From Anaerolineae bacterium (GTDB lineage Bacteria > Chloroflexota > Anaerolineae > JAAYZQ01): 50,820 nucleotides of DNA. Where the stretch lies: NCBI GenBank assembly GCA_016929795.1, contig JAFGIA010000318.1, positions 1-50,820 of the forward strand, written 5' to 3'. Numbering within the stretch: position 1 is the first letter of the stretch; every line of letters begins with the position of its first letter. Made by a program: the position numbers and the translations under genes. This document shows, in pieces, positions 32,542 through 42,205 of this stretch. The notes beneath the pieces are model-generated. The model searched no databases and was not told where the DNA came from. It saw only the letters and a program-made list of their open reading frames with translations.

Positions 32542-35500
32542 ATGGGCTTTCTACTCCCCGCCGCTTTCGCGCTCGCGGCCCTCATTCCCATCATCATTGC
32601 CATGTACCTGCTCAAGCTGCGCCGCACCGAGCAGGTAGTGTCGAGCACCTACCTGTGGCGCCACGTGGTGCGCGACGTGCAGGCCAACGCTCCGTGGCAG
32701 CGCCTGCGCCGCAACCTGCTTCTCATCCTCCAGATCCTGGTTCTCATTGCCCTGATCCTGGCCCTGGCCCGCCCGTTCACCTGGACAGCCGGTGCTGCTG
32801 GCAGCTCGGCCATCCTCGTCTTTGACACCTCCGCCAGCATGGCGGCCACCGACCAGGCACCCAGCCGCCTGGCCGCCGCCATGGCCCACGCGCGTGATTT
32901 GATCGCCAGCCTGCCCGCCGAGGCGCGGATCACCATCATCGCCGCCGGTGACGCACCGCGTGTGCTGGTGGCATCGAGCCGCGACAGGCGCGCCGTCGCC
33001 GCTGCCCTCGCCGCTCTGCGAGCCGGTACCGGCGGCAGCGACATGTCCACCGCCCTCGAGCTCGCCTCGGCCCTCGCCGCTCGCCAGCCCGACACCGAGG
33101 TCGTCGTCTATTCCGACGGGCGCGCGACCTGGCCTGGCGCACTGTCCATCACCGGCCGCGTGCGTTACGTACCACTCGGGAACGGCGGCGCCAACCAGGC
33201 CATCGCCGTGCTGTCGCTCCGTCCAGACCCCCGCACGGGCACCCTGACCGCCTTTGCGCAGGTGATCAACTATGGCTCTGCCGTCGCCCGGCGCCGCCTG
33301 AACCTCTATGCCGACGGTCTGCTCGTCGCCGCGCACGACCTGGAGATCTCGCCTGGCGCCCAGCAAGCCGTCGTGTCAGAGAACCTGCCCGCGGGCAGCC
33401 GCGTCGTCGAGGCGCAGCTCCCAGGGGAGGATGCCCTCGCCCTGGATGACCGCGCCTGGGCCGTGCACGGTGCCGCCGAGCCGGCGCCCATCACCCTCGT
33501 CAGCGAGGGCAACCTCTTTCTCGAGACGGCACTGGCGCTGCTGCCTGGCCTGGAGGTGAGCGTCGTCGCCCCCCCCGATTGGGACAGCGCCGGGGTTGAG
33601 GGTGAGCCGGCCGATCTCACCATCCTCGACGCCTACGTGCCGGTTACCGCTACTCTGCCCGCCGGCAACCTCTTCTTCATCGCGCCGCCGCGCAGCACCG
33701 CATATTTCACCGTCACAGGCAGCGTCGAGCAGCCCGCACCACGCCCCGTCAATGCCGATGACCCGCTCCTGGCTTACGTCGACCTCGACCCGGAGAGTGT
33801 GAGCGTGCTGAGCGCCGCGCGCATCCCATTGCCCGCCTGGGCGCGCCCCGTGATCGTCGGCGATCCCATCGCCGCGGATGAAGAGGGCTCCGTGCCACTT
33901 CTTTTTGCCGGCGAGGTCGACGGCCGGCGCGTCGCCGTCCTGACCTTTGACCTGCACCGCTCCGACCTGCCGCTCCAGGTCGCCTTCCCGCTCCTCCTCT
34001 CCAACCTGGCCTCCTGGCTGGCGCCCGGTCCCGGCGGCAGCCTGCCGGATCAGATCGTGCCCGGCGCCCCTGTCTCCATCCCTGTGCCGCCCGAGGCCGA
34101 ATCCGTATCCGTCACCCGGCCCGACGGCTCGAGCGCCCGCCTGGCGCCCGAGGCCGGCCACGCCCTCTTTGCCGACACAGCCCAGATTGGTGTCTACCAC
34201 GTCACCTGGCAGTTGCCCGCAGGTGAGCCACCGGCCAACGCCGCCTTTGCCGCCAACCTTTTTGCACCGCAGGAATCGGATCTGAGCCCGGCCGCGGTAC
34301 CCGTCCTCACCGCAGAAACAGGCGCTGCTGAGACCCAGCCGGCCGCACAGCGTGAATGGTGGCGCCCAATCGCCTGGATCGCCCTGGCACTGCTGTTGAT
34401 CGAATGGCTCGTCTACTATCGCACCACCCTGTCTCGAATTCTTGGCCTGTGGCAAGCCCGGAAGGTAGAAACCACTCTGTTCCTACCAATCTACCAATCC
34501 ACCAATCTACCAATCTACCAGCCTACCAACCCGCCAATTTTTCACTTGCCCCTCTCCTTCCTCCACCCCACCGCCCTCCTCCTTCTCCTCCTCCTCCCTT
34601 TCGTGGTCGCCCTCGCCCTCCTGTCGCGACGCCGGCCGCGGCCCGCCCGCTTCTGGGCCGGCCTGGGGATGCGCATTCTCTTGCTACTCCTCGTCATCCT
34701 GTCATTGGCTGGCCTCCGCTTCGAGCGCCGGGCTGCTACGCTGACCGCCGTCTTTGTCCTCGATGCCTCCGACAGCATCCCGGCCGAAGAGCGGGAATAT
34801 GGCGAGAGCCTCATCCGTGCCGCCATTGAGGCCATGCCGCCCGGCGACCGCGCCGCCGTCGTCGTATTCGGCGAGGACGCCCTCGTCGAGCGCCTGCCGA
34901 GCACAGGCAGCACACTGTCCGATCTCGCGTCGGTGCCTGTCACCACGCACACCGATGTCGCGGGCGCCCTGCAGCTCGCCCTCGCCCTCTTTCCTGACGA
35001 GGGGGCGCGCCGCCTCGTGCTCCTCTCCGACGGCCGGCAGAACGTGGGCGATGCCATCCTGCAGGCCGAGCTGGCTGCCGCGCACGGCGTCGAGCTCACC
35101 TTCATCCCCCTCGGCGCACCGGCCGGGGAGGTCGAGGTGCGCGTTGAAGCGCTCGACGCGCCGGCCGATGTGCGCCAGGGACAGGAGTTCGACCTGACCG
35201 TGATCGTCGACAGCAGCGCGCGCGTGGACGCCACGCTCCACGTCCTGGGCGACGGACAGCTCATCCACTCCCAGGACGTCCGCCTCCAGCCAGGCACCAA
35301 CCGCTTTCTCGTGCCGGTGCAAGCTGGCGCGGCCGGCTTTCGCCGCTTTCGCGCCCAGGTAATCCCCGACGCCGACACCTGGCTGCAAAACAACGAGGCC
35401 AGTGCCTTTGCCGTCGTCCATGGCCCGCCCCGAGTCCTCCTGGTCGAGGGAACCGCCGGCGATGGCGATAACTTGGCCTCTGCCCTGCGCGCCGCCGAGA

Positions 35501-37452
35501 TGGACGTATCCGTCGTCGATCCGGCCTCGCTGCCCGCCACCCTGCCCGAGCTCGCGGCGTTCGACGCCGTCGTGCTGGCCAACGTGCCGGCGCTCGACCT
35601 GCCTGCCGGCGCGATGGATGCCTTGCAGGTATATGTGCGCGACCTGGGCAAGGGACTGCTGATGACAGGCGGCGACCAGTCTTTCGGTGCGGGTGGCTAC
35701 TTGCGCACCGCGCTCGAAGACACACTGCCCGTCGACATGGACATACGCACCAAGGAGCAGACCCCGAACCTCGCCCTCGTTCTCGCCGTCGACAAGTCGG
35801 GCAGCATGGGCCGCTGCCACTGCGACAACCCCGATCTCAACCAGTCGTACGTGCGCCAGGAGGTGGGCCAGCCCAAGGTCGATATTGCCAAAGAGGCGAT
35901 CATGCGCGCCGCCGCCGCGCTTGGCCCCCTCGACTACCTTGGGGTCGTCGCCTTTGATACCAACGCCCACTGGGCCGTTGACCTCGCCCCTGTGTCGGAC
36001 CCCGCCGCACTGGAGCAGTCGATCGGCGCCATTGAGGCTGTAGGGCAGACCAATTTGCGCGCTGGCGTCGAGGCCGCCTACGCCTCGCTGCAAGGCGTCG
36101 ACGCCCATCTGAAGCACATCATCCTCCTCACCGACGGCTGGGTGCACACAGGCGAGCTGACGGCCCTGGCGCGCCAGATGCAGGAGCAGGGGGTCACCCT
36201 CAGCGTCGTCGCCGCCGGCGAGGGGTCGGCCGAGTACCTGGAAGGCCTGGCACACGAGGGCGGAGGGCGCTATTACCCGGCCGAGGACATCCTGCGGGTG
36301 CCCGATTTTTTCCTGAAAGAGACGGTCAAGGCCGTCGGCCAGTACATCGTCGAGGAGGCCTTTTACCCGCTGCCGTCGGCTCCTGGATCGATGCTGCGTG
36401 GCCTCGACGTCATGGCCCTCCCCCCTCTCTTTGGCTACAACGGCACCACGCCCAAGGGCACATCGCGCGTCATCCTCTCCACGCCGCGCGGCGATCCCCT
36501 GCTTGCCACCTGGCAGTACGGCCTGGGCCGCGCGGCGGTGTGGACGTCGGACCTGAAGGGGCAGTGGGCCAGCGAGTGGCTGGGGTGGCCTGGTTTTTCC
36601 CGCTTTGCCCCCCAGCTCGTCAGTTGGACCATGCCTGCGCCGGCCATGGAAGGCATCGCCGCCGAGGCGGCGCTCAGTGCCGAGGTTGTGGCCATCCGCG
36701 TCGAGGCCACAACCGACGACGGGCAGCCGCGCAACTTTCTCGACATATCCGCCACGCTGATCGGTCCTGACCTGGAGACGACGCGCCTCTCCCTGCCCCA
36801 AACGGGCGCCGGGCGTTACCAGGCGCTCGCCAGCGTGTCTCAGCCTGGCACCTACCTCGTCCGACTGGAGGCCCGCGACGGCGCCGAGGTGTTGGGCCAA
36901 CAGACACTGGGCCTCGTGATCCCCTACTCGCCCGAATATCGCGCTGCCGGCGCCGACCGCCCCTTCCTCAACGAGCTGGCGCGCCTCACTGGCGGCGGTC
37001 CACTGGCCGAGCCCGCGGCCGCCTTTGTGCACAACCTGCCGCCTGTTGGCCATCCGCGCGAGGTGTGGCCCTCGCTCCTGCTCGCGGCCGCGCTGCTCTT
37101 CCCCCTCGACGTCGCCCTGCGCCGCCTGGTGCTCACCCGCGCCGACCTCGTCCGTGCCCGCCACTGGCTGCGCGCCCGCCTGCCCGCGCACGATCACCCC
37201 ACCACCCGTACCGAGCGCGCCCTGGACCAGCTCTTTGCCGCCCGCGATCGGGCGCGCGAGCACACCCGTGAGCGGCGCGCGCACCTCGAGCGGGAGGAAG
37301 CCATCCCGCCATCCCCTCGCGATCCGATCGTCAGCGCTCCGCCACGCGCACCCCAAGAAGCTGACCGTGGCGCCGGCACCCCCTCATCCGGGGAGCAGGA
37401 TGCCCTTGCCCGCCTCCGCCAGGCAAAGGAACGCGCCCGTCGAGGTCAATAA
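32542..37452 (+). CDS. triple-vWA membrane protein, apparent fusion
   Basis: A 1636-residue membrane protein. The N-terminal half is BatA-like: LLPAAFALAALIPIIIAMYLLKLRR, a second helix, then a vWA domain with DTSAS (95-99) and long beta domains to a helix near 620-640. Residues about 645-668 are octamer-encoded (LPIYQSTNLPIYQPTN). The second half begins with helices (670-720), a vWA domain with DASDS (about 740), a glutamine-amidotransferase-like segment (about 963), a third vWA domain with DKSGS (about 1081), beta domains, a helix near 1510 and a basic C-terminal tail. In other bacteria the halves are normally separate proteins. MoxR and DUF58 genes precede it; it is likely the MoxR client. 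A vWA MIDAS would bind Mg. Confidence 0.88.
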   Translation: MGFLLPAAFALAALIPIIIAMYLLKLRRTEQVVSSTYLWRHVVRDVQANAPWQRLRRNLLLILQILVLIALILALARPFTWTAGAAGSSAILVFDTSASMAATDQAPSRLAAAMAHARDLIASLPAEARITIIAAGDAPRVLVASSRDRRAVAAALAALRAGTGGSDMSTALELASALAARQPDTEVVVYSDGRATWPGALSITGRVRYVPLGNGGANQAIAVLSLRPDPRTGTLTAFAQVINYGSAVARRRLNLYADGLLVAAHDLEISPGAQQAVVSENLPAGSRVVEAQLPGEDALALDDRAWAVHGAAEPAPITLVSEGNLFLETALALLPGLEVSVVAPPDWDSAGVEGEPADLTILDAYVPVTATLPAGNLFFIAPPRSTAYFTVTGSVEQPAPRPVNADDPLLAYVDLDPESVSVLSAARIPLPAWARPVIVGDPIAADEEGSVPLLFAGEVDGRRVAVLTFDLHRSDLPLQVAFPLLLSNLASWLAPGPGGSLPDQIVPGAPVSIPVPPEAESVSVTRPDGSSARLAPEAGHALFADTAQIGVYHVTWQLPAGEPPANAAFAANLFAPQESDLSPAAVPVLTAETGAAETQPAAQREWWRPIAWIALALLLIEWLVYYRTTLSRILGLWQARKVETTLFLPIYQSTNLPIYQPTNPPIFHLPLSFLHPTALLLLLLLPFVVALALLSRRRPRPARFWAGLGMRILLLLLVILSLAGLRFERRAATLTAVFVLDASDSIPAEEREYGESLIRAAIEAMPPGDRAAVVVFGEDALVERLPSTGSTLSDLASVPVTTHTDVAGALQLALALFPDEGARRLVLLSDGRQNVGDAILQAELAAAHGVELTFIPLGAPAGEVEVRVEALDAPADVRQGQEFDLTVIVDSSARVDATLHVLGDGQLIHSQDVRLQPGTNRFLVPVQAGAAGFRRFRAQVIPDADTWLQNNEASAFAVVHGPPRVLLVEGTAGDGDNLASALRAAEMDVSVVDPASLPATLPELAAFDAVVLANVPALDLPAGAMDALQVYVRDLGKGLLMTGGDQSFGAGGYLRTALEDTLPVDMDIRTKEQTPNLALVLAVDKSGSMGRCHCDNPDLNQSYVRQEVGQPKVDIAKEAIMRAAAALGPLDYLGVVAFDTNAHWAVDLAPVSDPAALEQSIGAIEAVGQTNLRAGVEAAYASLQGVDAHLKHIILLTDGWVHTGELTALARQMQEQGVTLSVVAAGEGSAEYLEGLAHEGGGRYYPAEDILRVPDFFLKETVKAVGQYIVEEAFYPLPSAPGSMLRGLDVMALPPLFGYNGTTPKGTSRVILSTPRGDPLLATWQYGLGRAAVWTSDLKGQWASEWLGWPGFSRFAPQLVSWTMPAPAMEGIAAEAALSAEVVAIRVEATTDDGQPRNFLDISATLIGPDLETTRLSLPQTGAGRYQALASVSQPGTYLVRLEARDGAEVLGQQTLGLVIPYSPEYRAAGADRPFLNELARLTGGGPLAEPAAAFVHNLPPVGHPREVWPSLLLAAALLFPLDVALRRLVLTRADLVRARHWLRARLPAHDHPTTRTERALDQLFAARDRAREHTRERRAHLEREEAIPPSPRDPIVSAPPRAPQEADRGAGTPSSGEQDALARLRQAKERARRGQ
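34486..34545 (+). repeat. CTACCAAT octamer tract joining two vWA proteins
   Basis: Seven near-perfect octamers (CTACCAAT, with CCACCAAT, CTACCAGC and CTACCAAC variants) lie between the two halves of the 1636-residue protein. Three octamers encode eight residues, so the translation repeats as LPIYQSTN/LPIYQPTN. The tract is stop-free in this orientation. Confidence 0.9.
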
Positions 37453-37527
37453 AGACGTGCTATGTATCTATTTCTTGGTCGGTCCGCTGTCGAAAGATAG
37501 AATCGTGGTGCCTGTAACCGCTGAGCG

Positions 37528-40305
37528 TCAAGCGCCGTCGGCCTGCTCGCGGCGCGTCACCTCGTGATACGCCTCCAGCCACTGGGCCATGTCATGCCAC
37601 CGCTCGTCGAATTGGCGCTGGCGCTCACGCTCCTGGAACTCGGCCAGGTAGCGCAGGATCGTGTCGTGCACGCGCCGTGGGTCGCTGACGGTCAAAAAGT
37701 CGAGCTGCCCGGTGGCGCCTGCCGTCTGCACGATCACGTCCCCATAGTTCAGGATCAGCGCGAGCATGTGCGGAATGCGCAGGTCGACATACTGCACGTT
37801 GGACAGCACCGCCGCCTTCCGTGACTCCGAGTACCACCACCACAGCGGAAAGGGTGCCAGTTGGCGCTCTTGGTCGATTACCTGGTCGCCTTTCAGAACA
37901 TAGATATCATTTTCCCAGTCCACGTACTGGTACTTGAGCCAAGCCATAGACAACACGAACAGCACCACGACCAGCCATGTCCATATGCCCATGTCGATCA
38001 GGGTGGGGACATCAGCCCCAAACATCCTGGCCAGTGTCGGCACGACGAGGACCAACAACAAGATGCCAGTCGCGCCTGTCGCCAACACCGGCAACCCCGT
38101 GCGCTGAAGCAGGTTGACCCAATGCTTGCGCCAGGTAATTGTCTCACCACTGCGCTCCTCAAAGCGCGGAAGAAAAGACAGAGACCGGCGACGGGCGTTG
38201 GCCTTGGCCTGCGCCTTGGGCTGTGCTGGTGACTCTACGAGCACCGAACCCGGCACCCCGGGCTTCAGGCGCTCGGGCACCAGGCGGTCCTCCAGCCTCT
38301 GGCGGATGCTCTCCATTTCTTTCACCTGGCGGCCGCTCTTGGCCGCGTCTGCAGCACGCCGGATCAGCCCCTGTGCTTCTTGCGGGTCCGGGATGCGCCC
38401 GAACGTTACCTGGCCGCGCGCAGCCGCGGTCTCGATCAGTACGTCACCGTATCCGAGCCACTCACCGATCAAACTGGTCCCGAGGTTGACGTTCTGGATC
38501 TGGCGCAATGGTGCCTCGTAACGCTGTTCACTCGTCAACGGCTTGCGCTCGATGTGCACTACCGCCTCTGCAGTAATGATGAACACATCATTGCGCCAAT
38601 CCCAATAGCTCCACCCCGCCCGCCCAATACAGATCAGGCAGAAGAGCACCCGCACAACAAAAAGTGCGATGTCGGGAGCACGGTTCAGGTCACCGGGCAC
38701 CAGTACCAGCCAGGCCAGGGTGACTACCGCCAGGATCAACGCTGGCACCACGTTGACCACTGGCACGATCCAATGCCGATGTCTCTGCCACGGCAAGGAC
38801 AGCACGCCCGACTGGGGTGATGCCAAAACCTTGCCTTTGTCTGGCGCGGCGGGTCGCCCCAGATCGGCCTCGGTCAATCCCGTATCCTTCAGAAACTGCT
38901 GAAAATCGCCTCGCTCCAGCACGATCCACGCGCTCGGCTGCGTGACCTCCACCGTCGCGCCGCGCGTCTCCCACTTGACCAGCGCCTGATCGCCAAAATA
39001 CTCGCTCTCACCGCTGCCCCGTGGCTCGTGGGGGCGGGCATTGAGCCGGCGCACGGCCCGTGCCCGCTCGTGCGTGCTTTGGCGCAGCACCACGGCCTCG
39101 CCCTCGTGCAGAATCATCAGCTTGTCGGCCGGCTCTCCCTGCCGCGCCACGACGTCACCCGGGCGAAAGTAGACGAGATTCACATACCCCGCCAGGCGGC
39201 GCAGATGGTGGCGGGGCAGCCCTTTGAAGAGCGAGACATCGCCCAGCCGGTCCACCAGGCTGCCGCGCGTACCCTGATCTTCAAGTTTGACGTTGTGCTG
39301 CTGCAGCATCTCGCCGACCACATGGCCCGCCAGCCGAAGCACGCGCGTCGGCTTGGTTGCCACCGTCGCCGACCTGCGCTGCCAGCCCCCTTTCAAGCTG
39401 TCCTCTCCGAAATAGTTGCCGGCTGCGAGGTACCACGGCCCTTCTCCTTCGCGCGGCTGCTCTTCCACCTGGCCCCGGTCAATGACGTAGAAATGCTCTG
39501 CCGGATCCTCGACATGGTAAATATGCTCTCCTGCTTGGAGCTGCATGGGTATCGTTTCATCGGCCAGGAGGTAGATGTCCCGGTCCTCGAGCGCCTTGAA
39601 CAGGGGGATGGCACGCAGCCGCTCGGCCAATTCCAGCGGAAAGAACCATTCCCGCCAGCCGGGATGGATGAACAGCAGCGGCTGGAGTGCCCGGAAGGGG
39701 ATCGCCAGCACCGAAGAGTTCCGCTCTGCCGTCGCCTTGGTACGAAAGGTTTGGCTCGTGATCAGTGCGTAGCGGCCCAGGTATTCGCCCGGACCCGCGC
39801 TGCGCCGCACAGTTTGCACCCCGCCCCCAGGCATCTTGACCTCGCGCTCCAGCAGGAACCTGCCCTCGAGGACAAAGTAGAGGAACTCGGCGGTCTGATC
39901 CTGCTTGAACAGCACTTCTCCACGCAGGCACGCCTGCTGCCGCACACCCGACACGAGGTAGCGATGAAGCATGTCGGCAGGAAAGGCAAGCAGCGTCGAA
40001 TCTTGCGTCGCCTGCGCGTCAATGTGCGCCGGCCGGCCGGTGATCAGTGAATAGAGGCCAACGTACTCCCCCTGTCCAGCGTCGCGGTAGTTGATCTTGT
40101 GTCGCGTGGGATCATGCGCTTCGACTCGCAGGTGGCCGCTCTCTACATAGTAAAAGGTGTTTCCCGGTGGTTCCCCGGGGGGCACTGCTTTGCCAGCGGC
40201 CACATCGACGACACGCGCTTCCGGCAGCAGCGCGTTGATCTGCTCGTCCGTCAGCTCTTCTGTAAACGGAACCTTGCTCAGCCTATCACGTGCAATGTCG
40301 GCCAT
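37528..40305 (-). CDS. four cNMP-binding-like domains plus two bacterial PH domains
   Basis: A 925-residue membrane protein. Residues 15-115, 118-215, 225-335 and 350-475 are CRP-like beta-roll domains; the third and fourth keep the YFGE/YFGD...R-x-ATV phosphate-binding pattern (YFGEDSLKGGWQRRSATVAT), the first two are degenerate. Four membrane helices lie at about 512-538, 547-567, 735-757 and 773-792. Each pair is followed by a bacterial PH domain (571-648 with ISNVNLG-type QIQNVNLGTSLIGEWLGYGDVLIETA, and 800-890 with NVQYVDLRIP...NYGDVIVQTAG). Cyclic nucleotides or membrane signals may be sensed; no enzyme domain is visible. It has its own promoter and is divergent from the ABC importer. 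Confidence 0.88.
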   Translation of the reverse strand: MADIARDRLSKVPFTEELTDEQINALLPEARVVDVAAGKAVPPGEPPGNTFYYVESGHLRVEAHDPTRHKINYRDAGQGEYVGLYSLITGRPAHIDAQATQDSTLLAFPADMLHRYLVSGVRQQACLRGEVLFKQDQTAEFLYFVLEGRFLLEREVKMPGGGVQTVRRSAGPGEYLGRYALITSQTFRTKATAERNSSVLAIPFRALQPLLFIHPGWREWFFPLELAERLRAIPLFKALEDRDIYLLADETIPMQLQAGEHIYHVEDPAEHFYVIDRGQVEEQPREGEGPWYLAAGNYFGEDSLKGGWQRRSATVATKPTRVLRLAGHVVGEMLQQHNVKLEDQGTRGSLVDRLGDVSLFKGLPRHHLRRLAGYVNLVYFRPGDVVARQGEPADKLMILHEGEAVVLRQSTHERARAVRRLNARPHEPRGSGESEYFGDQALVKWETRGATVEVTQPSAWIVLERGDFQQFLKDTGLTEADLGRPAAPDKGKVLASPQSGVLSLPWQRHRHWIVPVVNVVPALILAVVTLAWLVLVPGDLNRAPDIALFVVRVLFCLICIGRAGWSYWDWRNDVFIITAEAVVHIERKPLTSEQRYEAPLRQIQNVNLGTSLIGEWLGYGDVLIETAAARGQVTFGRIPDPQEAQGLIRRAADAAKSGRQVKEMESIRQRLEDRLVPERLKPGVPGSVLVESPAQPKAQAKANARRRSLSFLPRFEERSGETITWRKHWVNLLQRTGLPVLATGATGILLLVLVVPTLARMFGADVPTLIDMGIWTWLVVVLFVLSMAWLKYQYVDWENDIYVLKGDQVIDQERQLAPFPLWWWYSESRKAAVLSNVQYVDLRIPHMLALILNYGDVIVQTAGATGQLDFLTVSDPRRVHDTILRYLAEFQERERQRQFDERWHDMAQWLEAYHEVTRREQADGA

Positions 40306-40326
40306 CTCTCATCTGCCTCACCAGCC

Positions 40327-40355
40327 ATTATACCCGCTTTTATGTCCGCCTGCAA
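40327..40355 (-). promoter_or_regulatory. promoter of the cNMP/PH-domain gene
   Basis: On the minus strand TTGCAG (40355-40350) and TATAAT (40332-40327), spacer 17 bp, 22 bp upstream of the ATG at 40305, giving a very short leader. Confidence 0.75.
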
Positions 40356-40423
40356 GCACACCGGTCGCTTGCAGCACCAGGTGCCAGCTTGATGCATCCG
40401 ACTGGCTACTGGCTGCTTGGTGC

Positions 40424-40452
40424 TTGCCCGCTGCCCCCTGCCCTGGTACAAT
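40424..40452 (+). promoter_or_regulatory. promoter of the ABC importer operon
   Basis: TTGCCC (40424-40429) and TACAAT (40447-40452) with a 17-bp spacer, followed by GGAGGG (40459-40464) and the ATG at 40471. The start of transcription falls close to the ribosome-binding site. Confidence 0.6.
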
Positions 40453-40470
40453 AGAGGCGGAGGGCAAAAG

Positions 40471-42204
40471 ATGGCACTCGTTCATGCACCAGGTAGGGGC
40501 GGGGTCCTCCCGCCCGGCCGGCCGTGGTCGCGCTATGCGGCAGCGGTCCTCTTTTTGCTGCCGCTCGCCTTTCTTGCCACCTTTTTTTTCTACCCACTCG
40601 CCGCCATCTTTCGGCTGAGCCTGGCTCCCGAAGGCGGGCTCGACCTGTCACCCTTTCACACCCTCGCCACAGAACCCTACTACCTCCGCTTGCTCGCCTT
40701 CACAACAGGCCAGGCACTCCTGTCCACCCTGCTAACCCTGCTGGCCGGCATGCCCGCCGCCTATGCCTTTGCACGCTACGAGTTCCGCGGCAAGTCGGTG
40801 CTGCGCGCGCTGACCACGGTGCCCTTTGTGCTGCCCACCATGGTCGTCGCCGCAGCCTTTACCGCACTCCTGGGAGCAGATGGGCCAGTGAATCGCGCAC
40901 TGGAGGCGCTGCTGGCCTGGATCGGGCAACCGGTCACGGCCCCCCCCCTACGCCTGCACCACACCCTCATCCTGGTGCTCATCGCCCACGTATTCTACAA
41001 CGCGGCCATTGTCGTCCGCCTGGTGGGCGGGTTCTGGGCGAACCTCGACCCCCGGATCGAAGAGGCGGCGCGCGTGCTGGGCGCCGGCCGGTGGCGCACC
41101 TTTCGAGAGGTAACGCTGCCGGTCCTCGCGCCGGCCATCATTGCCGCGTCGCTCCTCGTCTTTCTCTTTTGCTTTACGAGTTTCGGCGTGATCCTCGTCC
41201 TGGGCGGGCCATGGCTGGCGACGATCGAGGTCGAGATCTATTACCAGGCCGTGCCGCTCTTTAACCTGCCCCTGGCCGCCGCGCTGTCCATCGCCCAGAT
41301 GATCTTTACTTTTGCGATCATGGCCGTCTACACGCGCACCCAGGCGCGCGCCGCCGTGCCCCTCAGCCTGCGCGCGGCCGAATCGGGGCAGCGCCGCGCG
41401 ACGACGTGGCGTGCGCGCCTCGTCGTCTGGCTCAGCGTCGGCGGCCTCATGATCCTGCTCCTCACCCCACTCATCGCGCTGGCCAACCGCTCCTTGGCGC
41501 TGGAAGGCAGCTACACGCTGCGTTACTACGAGGCACTCTTCACCAACCCGACGCGCTCCTTCTTTTTCGTGCCGCCTGCAGTCGCCGTGCGCAACTCGCT
41601 CATAGTCGCCGGATCGGCGACGGTGCTGTCGCTCGTCATCGGCCTGATCAGCGCCTACCTGCTCGCCGGGCCGCGCGGCCCTCTGCGTTCGGTGCTCGAT
41701 CCCGTCTTTATGCTGCCGCTCGGCACCTCGGCCGTTACCCTCGGCCTGGGATACGTCGTCGCCCTCGGACAGCCACCGCTCAACCTGCGCGCGTCGCCAC
41801 TGCTCCTGCCCCTGGCCCACACGCTCGTCGCCTTCCCCTTTGTCGTGCGCAGCTTGTTGCCGGCACTGCGCGGCATGGACCCCGACTGGCGTGCCGCAGC
41901 GCGCGTGCTCGGCGCCGGGCCATGGCGCGTGGTGCGTGAGATCGACCTGCCCATCGTCGCCCGTGCGCTGCTCGTCGGCGCCGTGTTCGCCTTTACCGTC
42001 AGTATGGGCGAGTTCGGCGCCACCCTGCTCCTCGCCCGGCCCCACTTTCCGACCATGCCCGTCGTCATCTATCGTCTGCTCGGCGGGCAGGGTGCCCTGC
42101 TCCAGGGCCAGGGCCTGGCCATGAGCACCCTGCTGATGCTGGTGTGCGTCGCCGGCTTTGTGCTCATCGAGCGCTTTCGGATTGGCGAGATCGGAGAGTT
42201 TTGA
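40471..42204 (+). CDS. ABC importer permease, ThiP/FbpB type
   Basis: A 577-residue membrane protein made of two fused permease halves with about 12 helices. Each half has an EAA loop: EEAARVLGAGRWRTFREVTLPVLAPAI and RAAARVLGAGPWRVVREIDLPIVARAL. Fused permeases of this kind import thiamine, ferric iron or similar ligands with a periplasmic or lipoprotein receptor. No substrate-binding protein gene is nearby, so the substrate is unknown; the iron genes at the other end of the window are not linked. The ATG at 40471 has GGAGGG six bases upstream; the longer frame from 40417 begins inside the promoter. Confidence 0.88.
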   Translation: MALVHAPGRGGVLPPGRPWSRYAAAVLFLLPLAFLATFFFYPLAAIFRLSLAPEGGLDLSPFHTLATEPYYLRLLAFTTGQALLSTLLTLLAGMPAAYAFARYEFRGKSVLRALTTVPFVLPTMVVAAAFTALLGADGPVNRALEALLAWIGQPVTAPPLRLHHTLILVLIAHVFYNAAIVVRLVGGFWANLDPRIEEAARVLGAGRWRTFREVTLPVLAPAIIAASLLVFLFCFTSFGVILVLGGPWLATIEVEIYYQAVPLFNLPLAAALSIAQMIFTFAIMAVYTRTQARAAVPLSLRAAESGQRRATTWRARLVVWLSVGGLMILLLTPLIALANRSLALEGSYTLRYYEALFTNPTRSFFFVPPAVAVRNSLIVAGSATVLSLVIGLISAYLLAGPRGPLRSVLDPVFMLPLGTSAVTLGLGYVVALGQPPLNLRASPLLLPLAHTLVAFPFVVRSLLPALRGMDPDWRAAARVLGAGPWRVVREIDLPIVARALLVGAVFAFTVSMGEFGATLLLARPHFPTMPVVIYRLLGGQGALLQGQGLAMSTLLMLVCVAGFVLIERFRIGEIGEF

Positions 42205-42205
42205 C

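Noticed and set aside
34486..34545. Octamer tract as a CRISPR array
   Set aside because: The unit is eight bases and there are no spacers or cas genes; it is translated.
34702..37356. 884-residue antisense frame opposite the vWA fusion
   Set aside because: High-GC shadow frame with low-complexity, charged composition and no recognizable domain; the sense strand has clear vWA domains.
22517..37452. Defence island interpretation of the MoxR/vWA operon
   Set aside because: No nuclease, methylase, toxin or phage-related gene; transporters and membrane proteins fit an envelope role better.
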